From Plasmodiophora brassicae (taxonomy: Eukaryota > Endomyxa: Phytomyxea > Phytomyxea > Plasmodiophorida): a DNA stretch of 64,000 nucleotides. How positions within the stretch are numbered: position 1 is the first letter of the stretch; each line of letters begins with the position of its first letter. This document shows, piece after piece, positions 33,199 through 44,290 of the stretch. The DNA is taken from the NCBI GenBank assembly GCA_036867785.1, contig CP145413.1:186001-250000 (forward strand). The letters run 5' to 3'. Both the position numbers and the translations under genes were made by a program. The notes beneath the pieces were generated by a model. That model was not told the DNA's origin. It saw only the letters and a list, made by a program, of their open reading frames with translations, and made no database searches.

Positions 33199-35349
33199 TC
33201 AGCACCTGCCGCGAGTTGTGCATTCACTCGTGATGACATTTCCGCTCATGATCGGGAGTCCTTCTTTATTGTTGATCTGGTGACACTGTCGCCGTATGGG
33301 ACTCGCTGTCGCCAGCCGCCTGTGCACGTCCATTAGCAGTCTTGGGTTGCGGCACCACCAAACGGGAACCTGTCGGGTAAGCACGAGCATGTTGGATTCG
33401 TACTGTTGCAGATGACAGTATCCGTACTTAAGTCGTTGCATAGGTCCTTCAAATCGCTGATCGTGCTGGCACCCGCCTGCATCATGGCGGCCGCGTCTGA
33501 CATACATTGTAGGACACAGAGAATCTGTTGCGGCAACGGGAGATCATCGCCCCTGCCCCACAGGACGGGTGATGTGAAGCCAGGGCTATTTGACGCAGGA
33601 AGAACCTACACCATCCATCAGTAATGTGGGTTGCAGCAGATACGCCCCTGGAACCCATTTGCTCCTACATCTCTATACGTGTCCAGTAAACGTTCCTGAA
33701 TGGCTCGCAGCTTTGAATCCACCTTCAGCATGGAGTCCCCGACGTCGCCCTTTTCGGTCCCGTTTCCTCCCTGACAGCCGCAATGTCAGCCGGGTGCAGG
33801 ATATGAACTCCCCCGTGATGGCGCCCCACCTCCTGCAGCTGGGAATGTAGAACGTCAACGTCGACAAGGGTAGGTGGTTCTGCCAATGGCATTGTCGACG
33901 GCCGGGACGACAGCTCGTTCTGCAGCGCCATGACCAGACATCGCAGGAAGGTCGCCGTGCACTGTTTCAGTGGACGTCGCCTCAGCAATGGCTCATGTGC
34001 GAATCGAACCTCCCTGCGTAGTTATCCACCGATCACATTGGGAGTCTCGTCTCGAAGGACCATAACCGGCGAGGTACCTCGAGCGCAGAACAGCGTTCTC
34101 TTCCCGCAGGCGCGTGATCGTGTCCAGCAACGCGTCCAGCGAGCCGAACCGGTCGATGATCTCGGCCATACGTGCATTGCCGACCTGGTATTCGGTCAGG
34201 CGCCTGACGGATGAACGGTCAGTGCACGCGTCTGAATCAAGGTCAGACAATGACCTTTTGTATATCTGTAGCAGTTGCTGCTGCCGATAGAGCTTGACAG
34301 CAACGGGAACCTGAGCCGCTGGGAGTATCGAGAACTCCCTGTCGGTTCAACGTCAGGCACCACTGGCGGCTCGTGCTCCCCCCAGGTGACGGCGTACTGT
34401 GGCAATTCGTGGGCCCTTCGTGGCTCCAGGCGCTCGATTTCCTGTTGCAACGCTGCAATGTCGTCCTGAACCTTCATCTCGTTGGCGTAACCCTCGAAGT
34501 TCAGCAGGTTGAGCTTCGTTGTCAAGTCAAGCAGGGCCGTCTGCGACCGGGCCGCCGCGTCGTGCTCCCCAATCGATTCGTGCCACGTCGATGTCAGCTC
34601 CTTGACATACTCCTCGTGATGCCGGCCGAGTCTCTGAATGCAATCAGCGCATCAAACCTGGTGCGAACGTCTGTATGTACCTGCAACTGATCATGAACGT
34701 GCGACTTGCGGTCCGCTTGCCGCCGCGACGGTTCACGTCTGGCGGACTCGATCGATCTGGTTAGATCGGCAATCAGCGTGCCCATCTGGGATGTCAACTC
34801 TAGCAATTGGCCGTCAGTGGGAACCGCCTCCGCGTCAAGGGAGCGACCAGACCCACTTCGAATGTTCTTCGGAAGAACGAGATCGGCGGATACGCCACCT
34901 CGTGCAGGCAGGCAACTCTTGCTGGCCAGCGACGACGCGTCCTGCACGTCAATGTGGTCCGCCAGGCCGGCCTGTGTGCCACGTCAACCGCATACCATGC
35001 TCGATGAGAAGTGCTGATTACGCCATCGAATGCATGGCCGCAGTTCCAGCAGCGATTCAAGGTTGCCTGCAAGACGGAGGTGTTTGGCGGGTGCTCATCG
35101 CGTCTACCGTACGATACGACGGCGCACCTCAACGGGCAGCTGGGCATTTGGTCGACGTGAGCACTGGCTTCGAGTGCCAGCTGTCCGGCTGCTTGCACTG
35201 CGCCTCATCCCTACGGGCAACGACTCTGGTGGCCGCGAATATCCAGGCGACCGTACCCTGGGAGCACGTATGGAGCCGAGCTCGTTCAACGAAGGAACCT
35301 TCCGGTGACTCAACCATTTGTACAGTCGATCCAGTGTAGGACTATTCAT
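33199..35349 (-). CDS. multi-exon coiled-coil protein, identity unknown
   Basis: The start is likely ATG 35349 (MNSPTLDRLYKWLSHRK, then a GT donor). Exons recoverable by phase include GQLLELTSQMGTLIADLTRSIESARRE...HDQLQ joined over a 47-nt intron to RLGRHHEEYVKELTSTWHES...LLDLTTKLNLLNFEGYANEMKVQDDIAALQQEIERLEPRRAHELP. Then come VPVAVKLYRQQQLLQIYK, then YQVGNARMAEIIDRFGSLDALLDTITRLREENAVLRSRY, then LQNELSSRP...LHSQLQE, then MLKVDSKLRAIQE. The 3' end near 33199 is uncertain. The helical, heptad-rich architecture resembles augmin/kinetochore-type coiled coils, but no diagnostic motif supports a name. Convergent with uS5m (under 100 bp). Confidence 0.6.
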
Positions 35350-35362
35350 GCACGCGGCGTCC

Positions 35363-38300
35363 TCATTCCTGCAAAGACGCGGTCGTGACGCTTTGGTCGA
35401 AGGTTTGGGAGAGGCAGCGTGGTCGCTGACGTCGACGGTTGGGGCTCACTGAGTTCGTCGGTGCGCCCTGTGCGATCTCGCGCGCAAACGCCTTGAAGAC
35501 ATCGCGCCCACAAAGAAGGTTCTTGATTCGAATGCGCTCGTTTTCCAAATGGGCTTGATCAAGTGCCTGCCCAAACGCGATGTGGACAGCAGGAGCTTTC
35601 AGCGCCTCTTCGAGATAATGGGTCGTCGCCATCGTTCCTATACGGACGCGTCAGCCTCCGGATGTGTTTATCTGACAGAAGACACGACCCTACCTCCTTC
35701 CCTGATGAACAGCGGCTCTACATTCCAGACGTCGCGAATCGCTTTCGCTGCGGCTTGGAAAGCGTGCGATTCTGGATTCCCGAGCCACCAGTTGCCAGTA
35801 TGAACAGTGTCAACTTTGAATGTGTTCCCTGAATTGAGCCGGGCGAATGCGCGCTCGACATGTTTTGTGAACGCCTCAGCAACCTGTTTAGCGACCGGGT
35901 TACTACCTAGAACGTTCCTGCGGATGGCAGTACTACTACTGACCTCGTCTGGCGCCTGGTCAGGGACAATGCGCATCGATACAGTTGCCTTGGCGGAATG
36001 GCTAATGATGCTTCCTAAGCCCGACCTGTCCTTGGGGCTACTTTCAACGCTGAATCGCAGTACGGTAAGACGATGCCAAAATCGGAGAGACGGAGACATA
36101 CCCGTGAATAGTCAGGCACGGCTCTCTCCACCGCCGCTTAAGAATGGACTTTGCATCTGAGAAGGGAGGCACGCATAAGATACGACCTCGACCAGACGAA
36201 TCTTCTCCACATAACCATCTGACCGCAGCTGGTGCACGCCGACTTCTTCTACGTATTCGTCAAGGCCAAAGTCGGTGTCGTCATAGTACGAGTCCTCAAG
36301 ATCAGTCATCTGCGCAACAGGATCGTAGAAACCATCGATCAAAACGCGGCCGTTCTCATCGATCAATGTGGACAGGATATGAACAAGGTCGACCATAGGT
36401 TCGTGCAGTGCGCCTCCATGGACACCTAAACAGCTTGAATACGACGGTTGCGGGGAGATCCCACATCTGAGCATACCTGAATGGAGATCGGCACGGAGGC
36501 CATAGACCTCAATGGTCATGACAACGATACCTCGCATACCATAGCTGAACACCATTTCAATACTTCATCGAGGAAACTAGGATTTGACCCACTTAAGGCA
36601 TGGCCGGTCCAAACCGGACCAGACAGTATTCGCCAGCAATATGACGCTTGGCTTTTCCAGCCACTCTAATGAGAATGTCAGACCAGTGCCGTTCAAATGG
36701 ACAGTACGTACCGACGGAAGATGCCACTGCTGTCGCGAACCCGCCGCGGAACGAATCTCGCTCGCCCTCCCCATCTAGGATGAGGACAATATCGAGGGGA
36801 GGAGCCCCGTCCTCTGCAATAATCTCCTTGATGGCGAACAGGAAGGCAGCAAGCGGGCCCTTATTGTCGGAGGCGCCTCGGCCATACCTGGTGGACACGT
36901 TATTGTAACGGCAATTCAACAGGGCTTGTTTCTTACAGGTATCCATTGCGGCCAGTAAGGACAAATGGCGGGGAAGCCCAGCGCTCGGAACACACCGAAA
37001 CAACGTCGTAATGAGCATAAAACACAAGCTTGCGACCGGGTTCATTGCTCGGGAAAGCGGGTATACGTGCAATCAGGATTGGATTGCAATCTGATTTGAT
37101 TTGCCGAAGCTGCGTCTCGGCACCAATTTCTTGCAGGAATTCCTCAAGGAATTTGATGCAGTTCCACCCTTCACTGCGTTTCGAGTCATCAGTGCTGACG
37201 GTCTGATAGGCGACTAGTTGCTGGAGGAAGTAGACGAGGTTGTCGTCATTTGTGTTTCTTTGTGAGCAATGGGACATTTCGTGAACGACAGCGAGTATCT
37301 AAGCGACTCTCAGAACACCGAATCAGCACGCAGGTCTGACATTGCACCTTTCTGCGGGTCCCAAGCGGAATTCCGATAGCGGAGAGTTCTGCATCCTTCA
37401 CGAGATGCAATGCGTCGAGATCAATCTAAACGTGGTCAGATTCGCCAGGTAGAAGGAGAAGTTTCCTTACTTCATGCTTCTTGAAAATGTCGATATACGC
37501 TTCAGCACCAGCTGCAATCAGCAGATCGTTGAACGCGGTCGATGATTTGTACGTGGTTAGACGTGGCTGGCAATGGTCCATGATGCTAACATGACAGATA
37601 GTATTCAATGTCAGCCGTTGGGTAATTATCCGCCATGGAGACCTACGCCGGTTTCAGTTCTCGGCAGACGAATGGGTGGGTGTTCGGAAGCCGCCAGACG
37701 GTGATGCAGTTGTCTGTCCCGCAAGTGAAAAGAAATTGCCTGTCGTTGCACATATACAGCACTGTTCCATCAACGTCAAGTCTAGCATAGGCGGGCAGTC
37801 AGCTTCGCTACTGAAACATGCAGGAATGGAACTAACTTTCCACAACGAATCTTTCGCAGCGCCTGCACATCGAGAGCTTGTACAGAGCTCATAGACGTTG
37901 ACACGAAGAGGACTTCGCCGACGACGCACAGCGAAATAACTGGGTGGAGCAGGTCAACGGAGCGAACCAGGTGGCATGATTCAAGCGCCCAGAGTTTAAT
38001 CGTGCGGTCCCGGCTCCCTGGCGTTAGACCACTCATTTAGAGGATTCGCCTGCATCAGCACGACAACACGTATCCTGACCGGAAAGAAGGTGCGCGTCGG
38101 GCATTATTGCCAGACAGGTTACTGAATCTGTGTGGCCTTCCAAGGTTGCTTTGTGCGACATTGTCGTAAAATCCCACACCCGTATCGTGAAGTCACCGGA
38201 GCCGCTCAAGATGAGATGCTGCGTCGCCACGAGCGCGTACTAAACGGAGTCAGCAGCCATATTCCAGCACGGTTGAAACGAGCTGACGTACCACGTACCC

Positions 38301-39104
38301 AAGATGGCCCCTCAGGAAAGACGCATGCTGGCAAACGTCGACAGCGGCCGTTGGAGCGGTTGCCGACGATTCCGGGAGGTCTTGCAGTAATTGCCCAATG
38401 TCAAACGTCATGATGGAGGAATCAAGGCACCCGGCAAAGATACGGGTCCCGGACAAGAGCATGTCGAATACCGAGCACGCCATCTGCGTGGATACAAGGA
38501 TGGGTGCCATCTGGACGGCGTCCCAGACCCGGATAGTGTTATCGCGAGCTATAGGAAATTGGGCTGAGTTTGTCACCGGGACGCGGATGAAGACATGATG
38601 GTCACGTTACACGACGAAATGAGTACACTACGACCATTGATGCTCTGGGCGGACAGCACCATCGACAAGATCGGCCGGCGATGCCCGACCAGGTCGCAGA
38701 CAAAAGAGAACTAGGTTTTGAAAATCAACAGTAGGAACCCACACATCCAAGTAATAACCAGGGGCGTTGTCGCATCACTTACAGTATTCAGCTCCCACAC
38801 GATTATTAGGCCATCCTGGTCGCCACTGAACAGATGATTGGATTGTGACGAGACGGTGAGAGCCAGCCTGCCATGCAATTAGACGTTCCCCGATACACGC
38901 CTCACAATCCGGTACGTACACAGAATCTGAATGTCGCGCCAAGACATGCTCTCGGCGAATGTGAGGCGTTAACGTGGGTGGCGCCGGTGATGGGCTGCGA
39001 TCCGCCCTCGGTGCTGCTTCATGCGCCAGCAACGTTGCAAGCGCCGCCGACCGATCCGACTGCCTGGAGGCGCGGCTGCCCGTGCCCCCCGGGCAGGATG
39101 ACAT
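35363..39104 (-). CDS. DUG2: DUG2-like WD40 plus M20 metallopeptidase
   Basis: In fungi Dug2 joins Dug3 to form a glutaminase-like enzyme that opens glutathione. Seen: ATG 39104, then an N-terminal WD40 half (HLFSGDQDGLIIVWELNT; NTIRVWDAVQMAPI; LSGSGDFTIRVWDF with LEGHTDSVTCLA; SRDRTIKLWALESCHLVRS; LFTCGTDNCITVWRLPNTHPF). After a linker comes the M20 catalytic half: LVYFLQQLVAYQTVSTDD, metal ligand His and Asp in FYAHYDVV, RYGRGASDNKGP with the bridging Asp, catalytic LDGEGE, LHSG/VHGGALHEP, the dimerisation domain (SAKATVSMRIVPDQ), TGNWWLGNPESHAFQAA and the last His in LDQAHLENERIRI. All metal-site motifs appear present. About ten short introns. The WD40-M20 order is exactly that of Dug2. 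No Dug3 partner is in the window. Confidence 0.88.
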
Positions 39105-39316
39105 CCTCCCCGCGCGAGAATCCCGGTGCGCTAACTACCCCCAACACGGAAAATATAACGCCTTCGCTCTGTCCGATTCACGTTAAAATACAACTGGCCA
39201 CTATTCGGCTCTCCTGACAGTAACTGATGCCAGATTAGAGTCGTCGCGACGGTTTTTAGTTGGATGAGGGGAGGGGAGGGGGTGATGGAGTCTGGTAAAT
39301 GCGCGAACGCACGGTC

Positions 39317-40816
39317 CTATACGGCCTCGTACGATAGGTGGCTCTCGAGTTTCTTGCCTTCCGCGACCTTTCGGGCAGCCTTCATGAAGTCCTCTTGGGT
39401 GACGTAATCACGATCAGCTCTTATTGCGAAAAGCCCTGTACAGCACACCGTCGGATACAGATAATGGGCCGAGGTTGCGGGAACGTACCGGCTTCCGTGC
39501 ACACGTTGCGAAGGTCGGCGCCGTTGAACCCGTCGGTGAGCTTGATCACGGCCTCGAAATCAATCTCGCCCTGCTTGGCAACCTTAGCAGAATGGATCTT
39601 CATAATTTCCAGACGTTGCTGTTCGTTCGGCAATGGAATTTCGATCTTGCGATCAAGGCGACCTACAGCAATGAATCAGGAGAATCAGACATGCCGACCA
39701 TTCCAACCCTACCTGGGCGAAGCAAGGCCGGGTCAAGCGTATCGGGGCGGTTCGTTGCCATGATCATCTTCACTTTACCAAGTGAATCGAAACCGTCAAG
39801 CTGGTTTAGCAACTAAATAAAAAGGTACACATTGAGGACATTCTGCCAACAAAACGGAAGCATGACAAACCTCCATGAGCGTTCGCTGGATTTCTCTGTC
39901 AGCACTGGTACCTTCTGAGAATCTCCGACCTCCAATGGCATCGATCTCGTCCATGAAAATAATGCAAGGCTCGTGTGATCGCGCATATCCGAACATCTCT
40001 CGAATAACACGCGCGCTTTCACCGATATACTTGTCGACAATAGCGGATGCGACAACCTTGATGAAACTGGCGTCGATGTTCTTGGCCATGCAACGCGCCA
40101 GCAGGGTTTTCCCAGTTCCTGGAGGCCCATACAGAAGGACGCCTTTTGGTGGTTTGATCCCAACTCGAACGAACAAATCAGGATTGATAAGGGGCAGCTC
40201 AATAACTGACAACAATTCAGCGAAGCGTCACAGGTAGGCTCATCTCATTACCTTCACGAAGTTCGCGAATCTGCTGGTTAAGACCACCAATGTCGTTGTA
40301 GGAGATATTTCCTGGATCTTCGTTGAGCATGTTGAACACGGCTGGATCAACTTCACGCGGCAGCATCCGCATGATTGTCAGCGTCGTCATATCCAGCGCC
40401 ACACGAGAACCCGAAACCAGCTTAGCTTTGTCAACAGCGGTACGGCATCCAACGACATAACGGGGCCCGCTTAATGCTTTGACGATGACTGACAATGGAA
40501 TTCAGTATCTGATTTAGCACCCTCACAGGAGGAACACGCATCCAACATTTATCCTCAGTCAGCTGCTTGAGGACTTCGCCAATAATTTGGCCGACGTTCT
40601 GAAGAGCCTTGAGATGGTCTTCCGTCTTCTCAAACTCATCATTCTGCTTGTTCATGTCCTCGCGTACTGTGCACACATTTGAGCGCGGTTGAACCACGGA
40701 CCCATGGCCGACTTACATTTCTTCACCCGCGTTTCAAGCTGACGGTGCTGGAGCACCTTCCGCCTGTAGTTGTCGACGGCCGCCTTGCGGCGATCCTCCG
40801 CCGACTGTGACGACAT
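39317..40816 (-). CDS. PSMC6: 26S proteasome ATPase subunit Rpt4 (PSMC6)
   Basis: AAA+ ATPase of the proteasome base ring. Seen: ATG 40816 ([20 protein letters not shown]), the N-terminal coiled coil, [64 protein letters not shown], Walker A in [29 protein letters not shown], Walker B IIFMDEID with [23 protein letters not shown], sensor/second region [18 protein letters not shown] and C-terminus [11 protein letters not shown]. Human PSMC6 aligns block by block. Six or seven introns. It sits head to tail with DUG2 and shares a divergent promoter of about 410 bp with the PFK homologue. Confidence 0.96.
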
Positions 40817-41224
40817 TGATCTTGCACCCGACGACCCGCTTGCAACAATCAACCCCGTGGAATAATAATTTTTGAGGCTACGGCGGAATAGGAGCACCTA
40901 ATACAGAACAGGGCTGCTGCGGCCTCTGCAACTCAATCATTGCCCTTTCTTGATCGACACGCCTGTTTCTTGGCCGACCTGTGACTCCATGGCACAACGG
41001 TATACGACGGCGAAATCGATCGACGACGATCGTCGCGCACTTGGCGAGACAACACCGCTCGCAGGCTACACACAGATGGCAGAGTCGGTTCGTTTAGGAG
41101 GCCGGTTGCCAGGGAGTTCCGCAGCACAGCGTGGGACACCTCAAGTCAGGTGGCGGGCGGCCAATCCGCGGCACGGCTCGATAGATCTTTTCGGAGGTCC
41201 GTGCGTTGGTGTCCGTTGCTCCCA
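40817..41224. promoter_or_regulatory. divergent promoter region PSMC6 / PFK homologue
   Basis: About 410 bp between the two start codons. No recognisable motif or conserved frame. A short string near 40858 (gaataataattttt) is AT-rich and lies close to the PSMC6 start. Function inferred from position only. Confidence 0.4.
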
Positions 41225-42833
41225 ATGGACATCCGCTCGAGCGTTCTCGCCATTCTCGTGGGCGGATCGCCGGCACCAGGCATCAACTCAGTCATCTCTG
41301 CGGTCGCACTCGAGGCGATCAACAGCGGGCTCGGTTTGCGGTCGGCTTGCCCTGGATGGCTGTTGCTCTGACTTGGGTGGGACAACGTGTACAGATGTGG
41401 TCGGGATCAAGCGGGGATTTAAACGCATTCGAATGGGACAGACGTCCGGGTGCTGGATCCCATTGACTGTGGCCAATGTCTCATCAATCCATTCGATAGC
41501 TGGGTCGATCCTGTTTACGAGCAAGTCTGATTCTGTCAATCGTGTCTTCCAACGCTGTCTAACATGACGTTACTCTAGGGCACAACTTACTGAACCGCAG
41601 GAAGTGGATAATACGCTGCGCTCACTTGAATACCTACGTGTGCGCTACTTGGTTACCATTGGGGGCGTCGAGACTGCTCACTCGGCGCATCTCCTGTCTA
41701 TGGGTGCCAAGACGGCTGCGTTCGATTTATCGATCGTCCATGTTCCTAAGACGGTTTACAATGACTTGCCGGTAGTAATTACGCAACATCTGTCTTTGCC
41801 TGGCTGACACTCTCTCAGATGCCGGCTGAATGTATCACATTCGGGTTCTCCACCGCTCGTGACACGGGCTTGGCCCTATGCCAGAACTACAGGTAAACGT
41901 CATGACTAAGCTGTGAATAACTCTGAAGATCGGAGCGTATAGAGTCGATGCGAAGACGCTTGGACGCTGGTACCTCATCACGGTAATTGGCCAGCGAGCG
42001 GGACACCTGGCTGAAGGAATCGGCAAGGTGCTAGATGCTTTTCGTGCTAGTAGAATAACTTTGGTTCACAAGAGTCGTGCTTGCAGGGTGCAGCAGCTAC
42101 CGTAACTCTGATCCCAGAAGAATTCAAAGAAGGTGAATTCAACTTTAAGACAATCGTCGACATTATCGAAGCTTCCATGATCAAGCGGCTGGCAACGGGC
42201 CGTGACTACGGGATTGTTGTTCTGACTGAAGGCCTCGTTGGCATACTGCCGGAGACCGAAGTCAGGGAATTGTTTGGGTCTGTCATGGACGGGTCTGTAG
42301 CATATACTCATCCTTGATAGCATCTCATTAATACGTACTTGTAGATATAGCAGTCTGTCTAAAGTGGTCCGCGATCACGTCTATGGGCGCCTCAAAGCCA
42401 AAGGCGTCGACCTTACTGTCGTTCCCAGCAACATCGGATCCGAGATCCGCTCGGCGCCGCCAAATTCGACCGACATTAACCTGGCGCGAGATTTAGGTCA
42501 GTCGTAAAAATGAACTACCGAAGGCTCTATTCAAAAGTGACAATAGGATACGGCGCGGCTCGTTACCTAATTGCTGGGTCCAGCGGAGGCATGGTTGGTC
42601 TCAAGGGTGGGTCCATTGTCATTTTCGACCTCGAGGGTGTGCGCATGAGCGACGGCCACTATCACATTCGCCCGGTCGATCTTCACAGCGGATCCTACGA
42701 AGTCGCCATCAAGTACCAGATCCGCCTGCTGAAATCGGACCTGGACGACGCCGAGCTGGTCAAGAAAATGTCAGACGCGTGCCACCTCGACCCGTCCGAG
42801 TTCGTTCGACGGTTCAGCCATATCGCCATGTGA
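41225..42833 (+). CDS. phosphofructokinase homologue with altered active-site motifs
   Basis: Group resembling PPi-dependent/clade-III PFKs. Seen: ILVGGSPAPGINSVI (nucleotide-binding Gly loop), DVVGIKRGFK after an intron, IAGSILFTSKSD (the GGSxLGTSR region), TFGFSTARDTGLALCQN, VDAKTLGRWY, AGHLAEGIG, AAATVTLIPEEF, DYGIVVLTEGLV, LGYGAARYLIAG, IYFD-like IVIFDLEGVRM and the C-terminal helix. The fold is complete, about 440 aa. Three hallmark motifs deviate: GGVET (41661-41675) where GGDDT or GGDGS is expected, PKTVYND (41745-41765) with Tyr in place of the catalytic Asp of TIDND, and IGQ (41986-41994) instead of MGR. It may be a non-catalytic or repurposed subunit. About six introns. Its stop lies 42 bp from the LYR gene stop. 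Confidence 0.85.
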
Positions 42834-42875
42834 ATGTCATGGCCTAACACTACAGGAACCATTTGTTGATTGTCG

Positions 42876-43130
42876 TTACATCAATGTATTGTCACGGTCC
42901 GTCTTTCGAATCAGCATCTGGATCTGGTCCCGCCCCAGCGTCCCAACCGCGTGCAGCGTCATCAGGTCCGCCACGGCATCATTGTAATCGCGATCGGTCC
43001 CTTCGCCGGAGCGGAACCCAACGGCGATGTTCTCCACCAGCTTCCTTCGTGCGTAGTCCGGCCAACCCGGCAGCTTGGACGCTTTCAGGTAACGACGATA
43101 CAGCCTTGCCCACGCCTTCGGCTCAACCAT
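42876..43130 (-). CDS. small LYR-motif protein (mitochondrial assembly factor type)
   Basis: Single exon, 84 aa from ATG 43130. N-terminal ARLYRRYLKASKLPG carries the L-Y-R motif, followed by an Arg/Lys-rich helix (YARRKLVENIAVGF) and a C-terminal hydrophobic helix (AVADLMTLHAVGTLG). Such proteins assemble or form part of complex I/II/III and bind the acyl carrier protein or Fe-S transfer machinery in mitochondria. Which LYRM orthologue it is cannot be decided. No clear cleaved presequence, as usual for the family. Confidence 0.75.
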   Translation of the reverse strand: MVEPKAWARLYRRYLKASKLPGWPDYARRKLVENIAVGFRSGEGTDRDYNDAVADLMTLHAVGTLGRDQIQMLIRKTDRDNTLM

Positions 43131-43260
43131 CAGTCCACCGCTACCACGGCGGCCGCCGCATCAGCTATTTCCGAGCAACTCGTCCGAAGCTGCACTTGCT
43201 CCTCCTCGCCCTCAGGTGACCGCGCGCTCATCAGTTGGCAGTCACAATTCGACACAAAGC

Positions 43261-43501
43261 GCATGGGCAATCCGGAGGATTTTGTGTTCACGTTGGAGTC
43301 GAACATCGCCATTCGTGAGTTTAGGGGTAACAAGACCGCCCCAGTGGCCGTGCCGAGCTGGAAGGCACACTTGCGTAACTACATGACCTGGTGACCCAGG
43401 GACCGGGAAGGTACACGTGGGTGGATTGCTCCATGAGCTGGTTAGAGAGGGCTGCAGCCGTGGGTCATATCGAGAAGTACGTCCTGCTTCACGACGACTA
43501 G
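43261..43501 (+). CDS. possible small two-exon protein
   Basis: A plus-strand frame with MGNPEDFVFTLESNIAIREFRGNKTAPVAVPSWKAHL can join, through a GTAACT donor near 43375 and the acceptor at about 43457, to VGHIEKYVLLHDD and a TAG at about 43501. The frame may begin upstream of 43261. It reads like coding sequence but matches no family, and the splice is not unique. It lies between the LYR gene start and the next minus-strand gene. Confidence 0.35.
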
Positions 43502-43572
43502 CAGAAGAGGGGATTCCAGCGAACGGAAGACGCTAAGCAGTGTGCGTGATCGCGTCTGGCATCTATATGCCC

Positions 43573-44103
43573 ATCGCTATTCCCTCTCCCCCTGCGGCGT
43601 CTTCTGCATTTGCAACTTCGCAATGTGCATCTCACTGGCGGACTTCATTGCCTCAGCATGCGATTACCTACTTCACTGCCTCGCACAGCTGATTGCATGC
43701 CTGCGTCGAGATAGTATGCGAACCGTTCGTCCAGTTGCACGTTCGCGCGCATGCTGGTCTGCAGGTTCACCACGAAAGCTGCTGCATCCACTGCCGACAT
43801 GCGGAAAGAGATGACTGAGTTCTGGCGGCGAGGCTCTCAAGATTCTTCGTCTCTGGTACGTGAAGCGGCAGGAGTGGTATCCACACGACCCACTGAAACC
43901 AGTTCTCCTCGAACGCCTTTGAACTCTGGGTGCAGTTGCTGCAGCGTCCACGCTCGCGACGTCACTACAGCAGTATCTGCCGCGCCCACGCGTTCTTGCT
44001 CGCCTTCAAGAAGACGCTGCTTGAGTTGCTTATTACATTTCTGCGGAACTAACAGAGAGGGAATATCGCTGGATATATAGATGCCAGACGCGAACACGCG
44101 CAT
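43573..44103 (-). CDS. small helical protein, unrecognised
   Basis: Exons joined by phase: a first short exon at about 44096-44103 (MR), intron ending ttccgcag, then KCNKQLKQRLLEGEQERVGAAD with WTLQQLHPEFKGVRGELVSVGRVD. A 45-nt intron (gtacc...actcag) joins to ISFRMSAVDAAAFVVNLQTSMRANVQLDERFAYYLDAGMQ, then a last exon with ASEMHIAKLQMQKTPQGERE and TAG near 43573. About 120-130 aa, mostly helical, no membrane segment. Resembles small coiled-coil adaptor proteins in general character only. An opposite-strand frame here containing WYVKRQEWYPHDP is judged an artefact. Confidence 0.5.
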
Positions 44104-44290
44104 AAAGTAGTGTTTAACTATCTGTGAAACTACACAAGGCTCTACCTATGTACATATCCCCACTGTCGAGCTCTACTGCAGAGTTGCTGGACAAAACGCA
44201 GACCATTTTTTCGAGCGAGCGCGCGCGAATTGCGACGCCAGCTTCAGTGCGGGTAACGCCGACCATTGCCTGTCGGTGTGGAGAGGAGCA

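Noticed and set aside
33985-34065. tRNA-like string on the minus strand (GGTTCGATTC)
   Set aside because: No acceptor or anticodon stem can be paired around it, and it lies inside an exon of the coiled-coil gene.
33199-35349. Naming the coiled-coil gene as an augmin (HAUS) or kinetochore subunit
   Set aside because: Heptad-rich segments alone do not distinguish these families and no diagnostic block could be matched.
43830-43925. Plus-strand frame reading EALKILRLWYVKRQEWYPHDPLKPVLLERL
   Set aside because: It has no usable upstream exon or downstream continuation, while the minus strand over the same DNA gives phase-consistent exons of a small helical protein.
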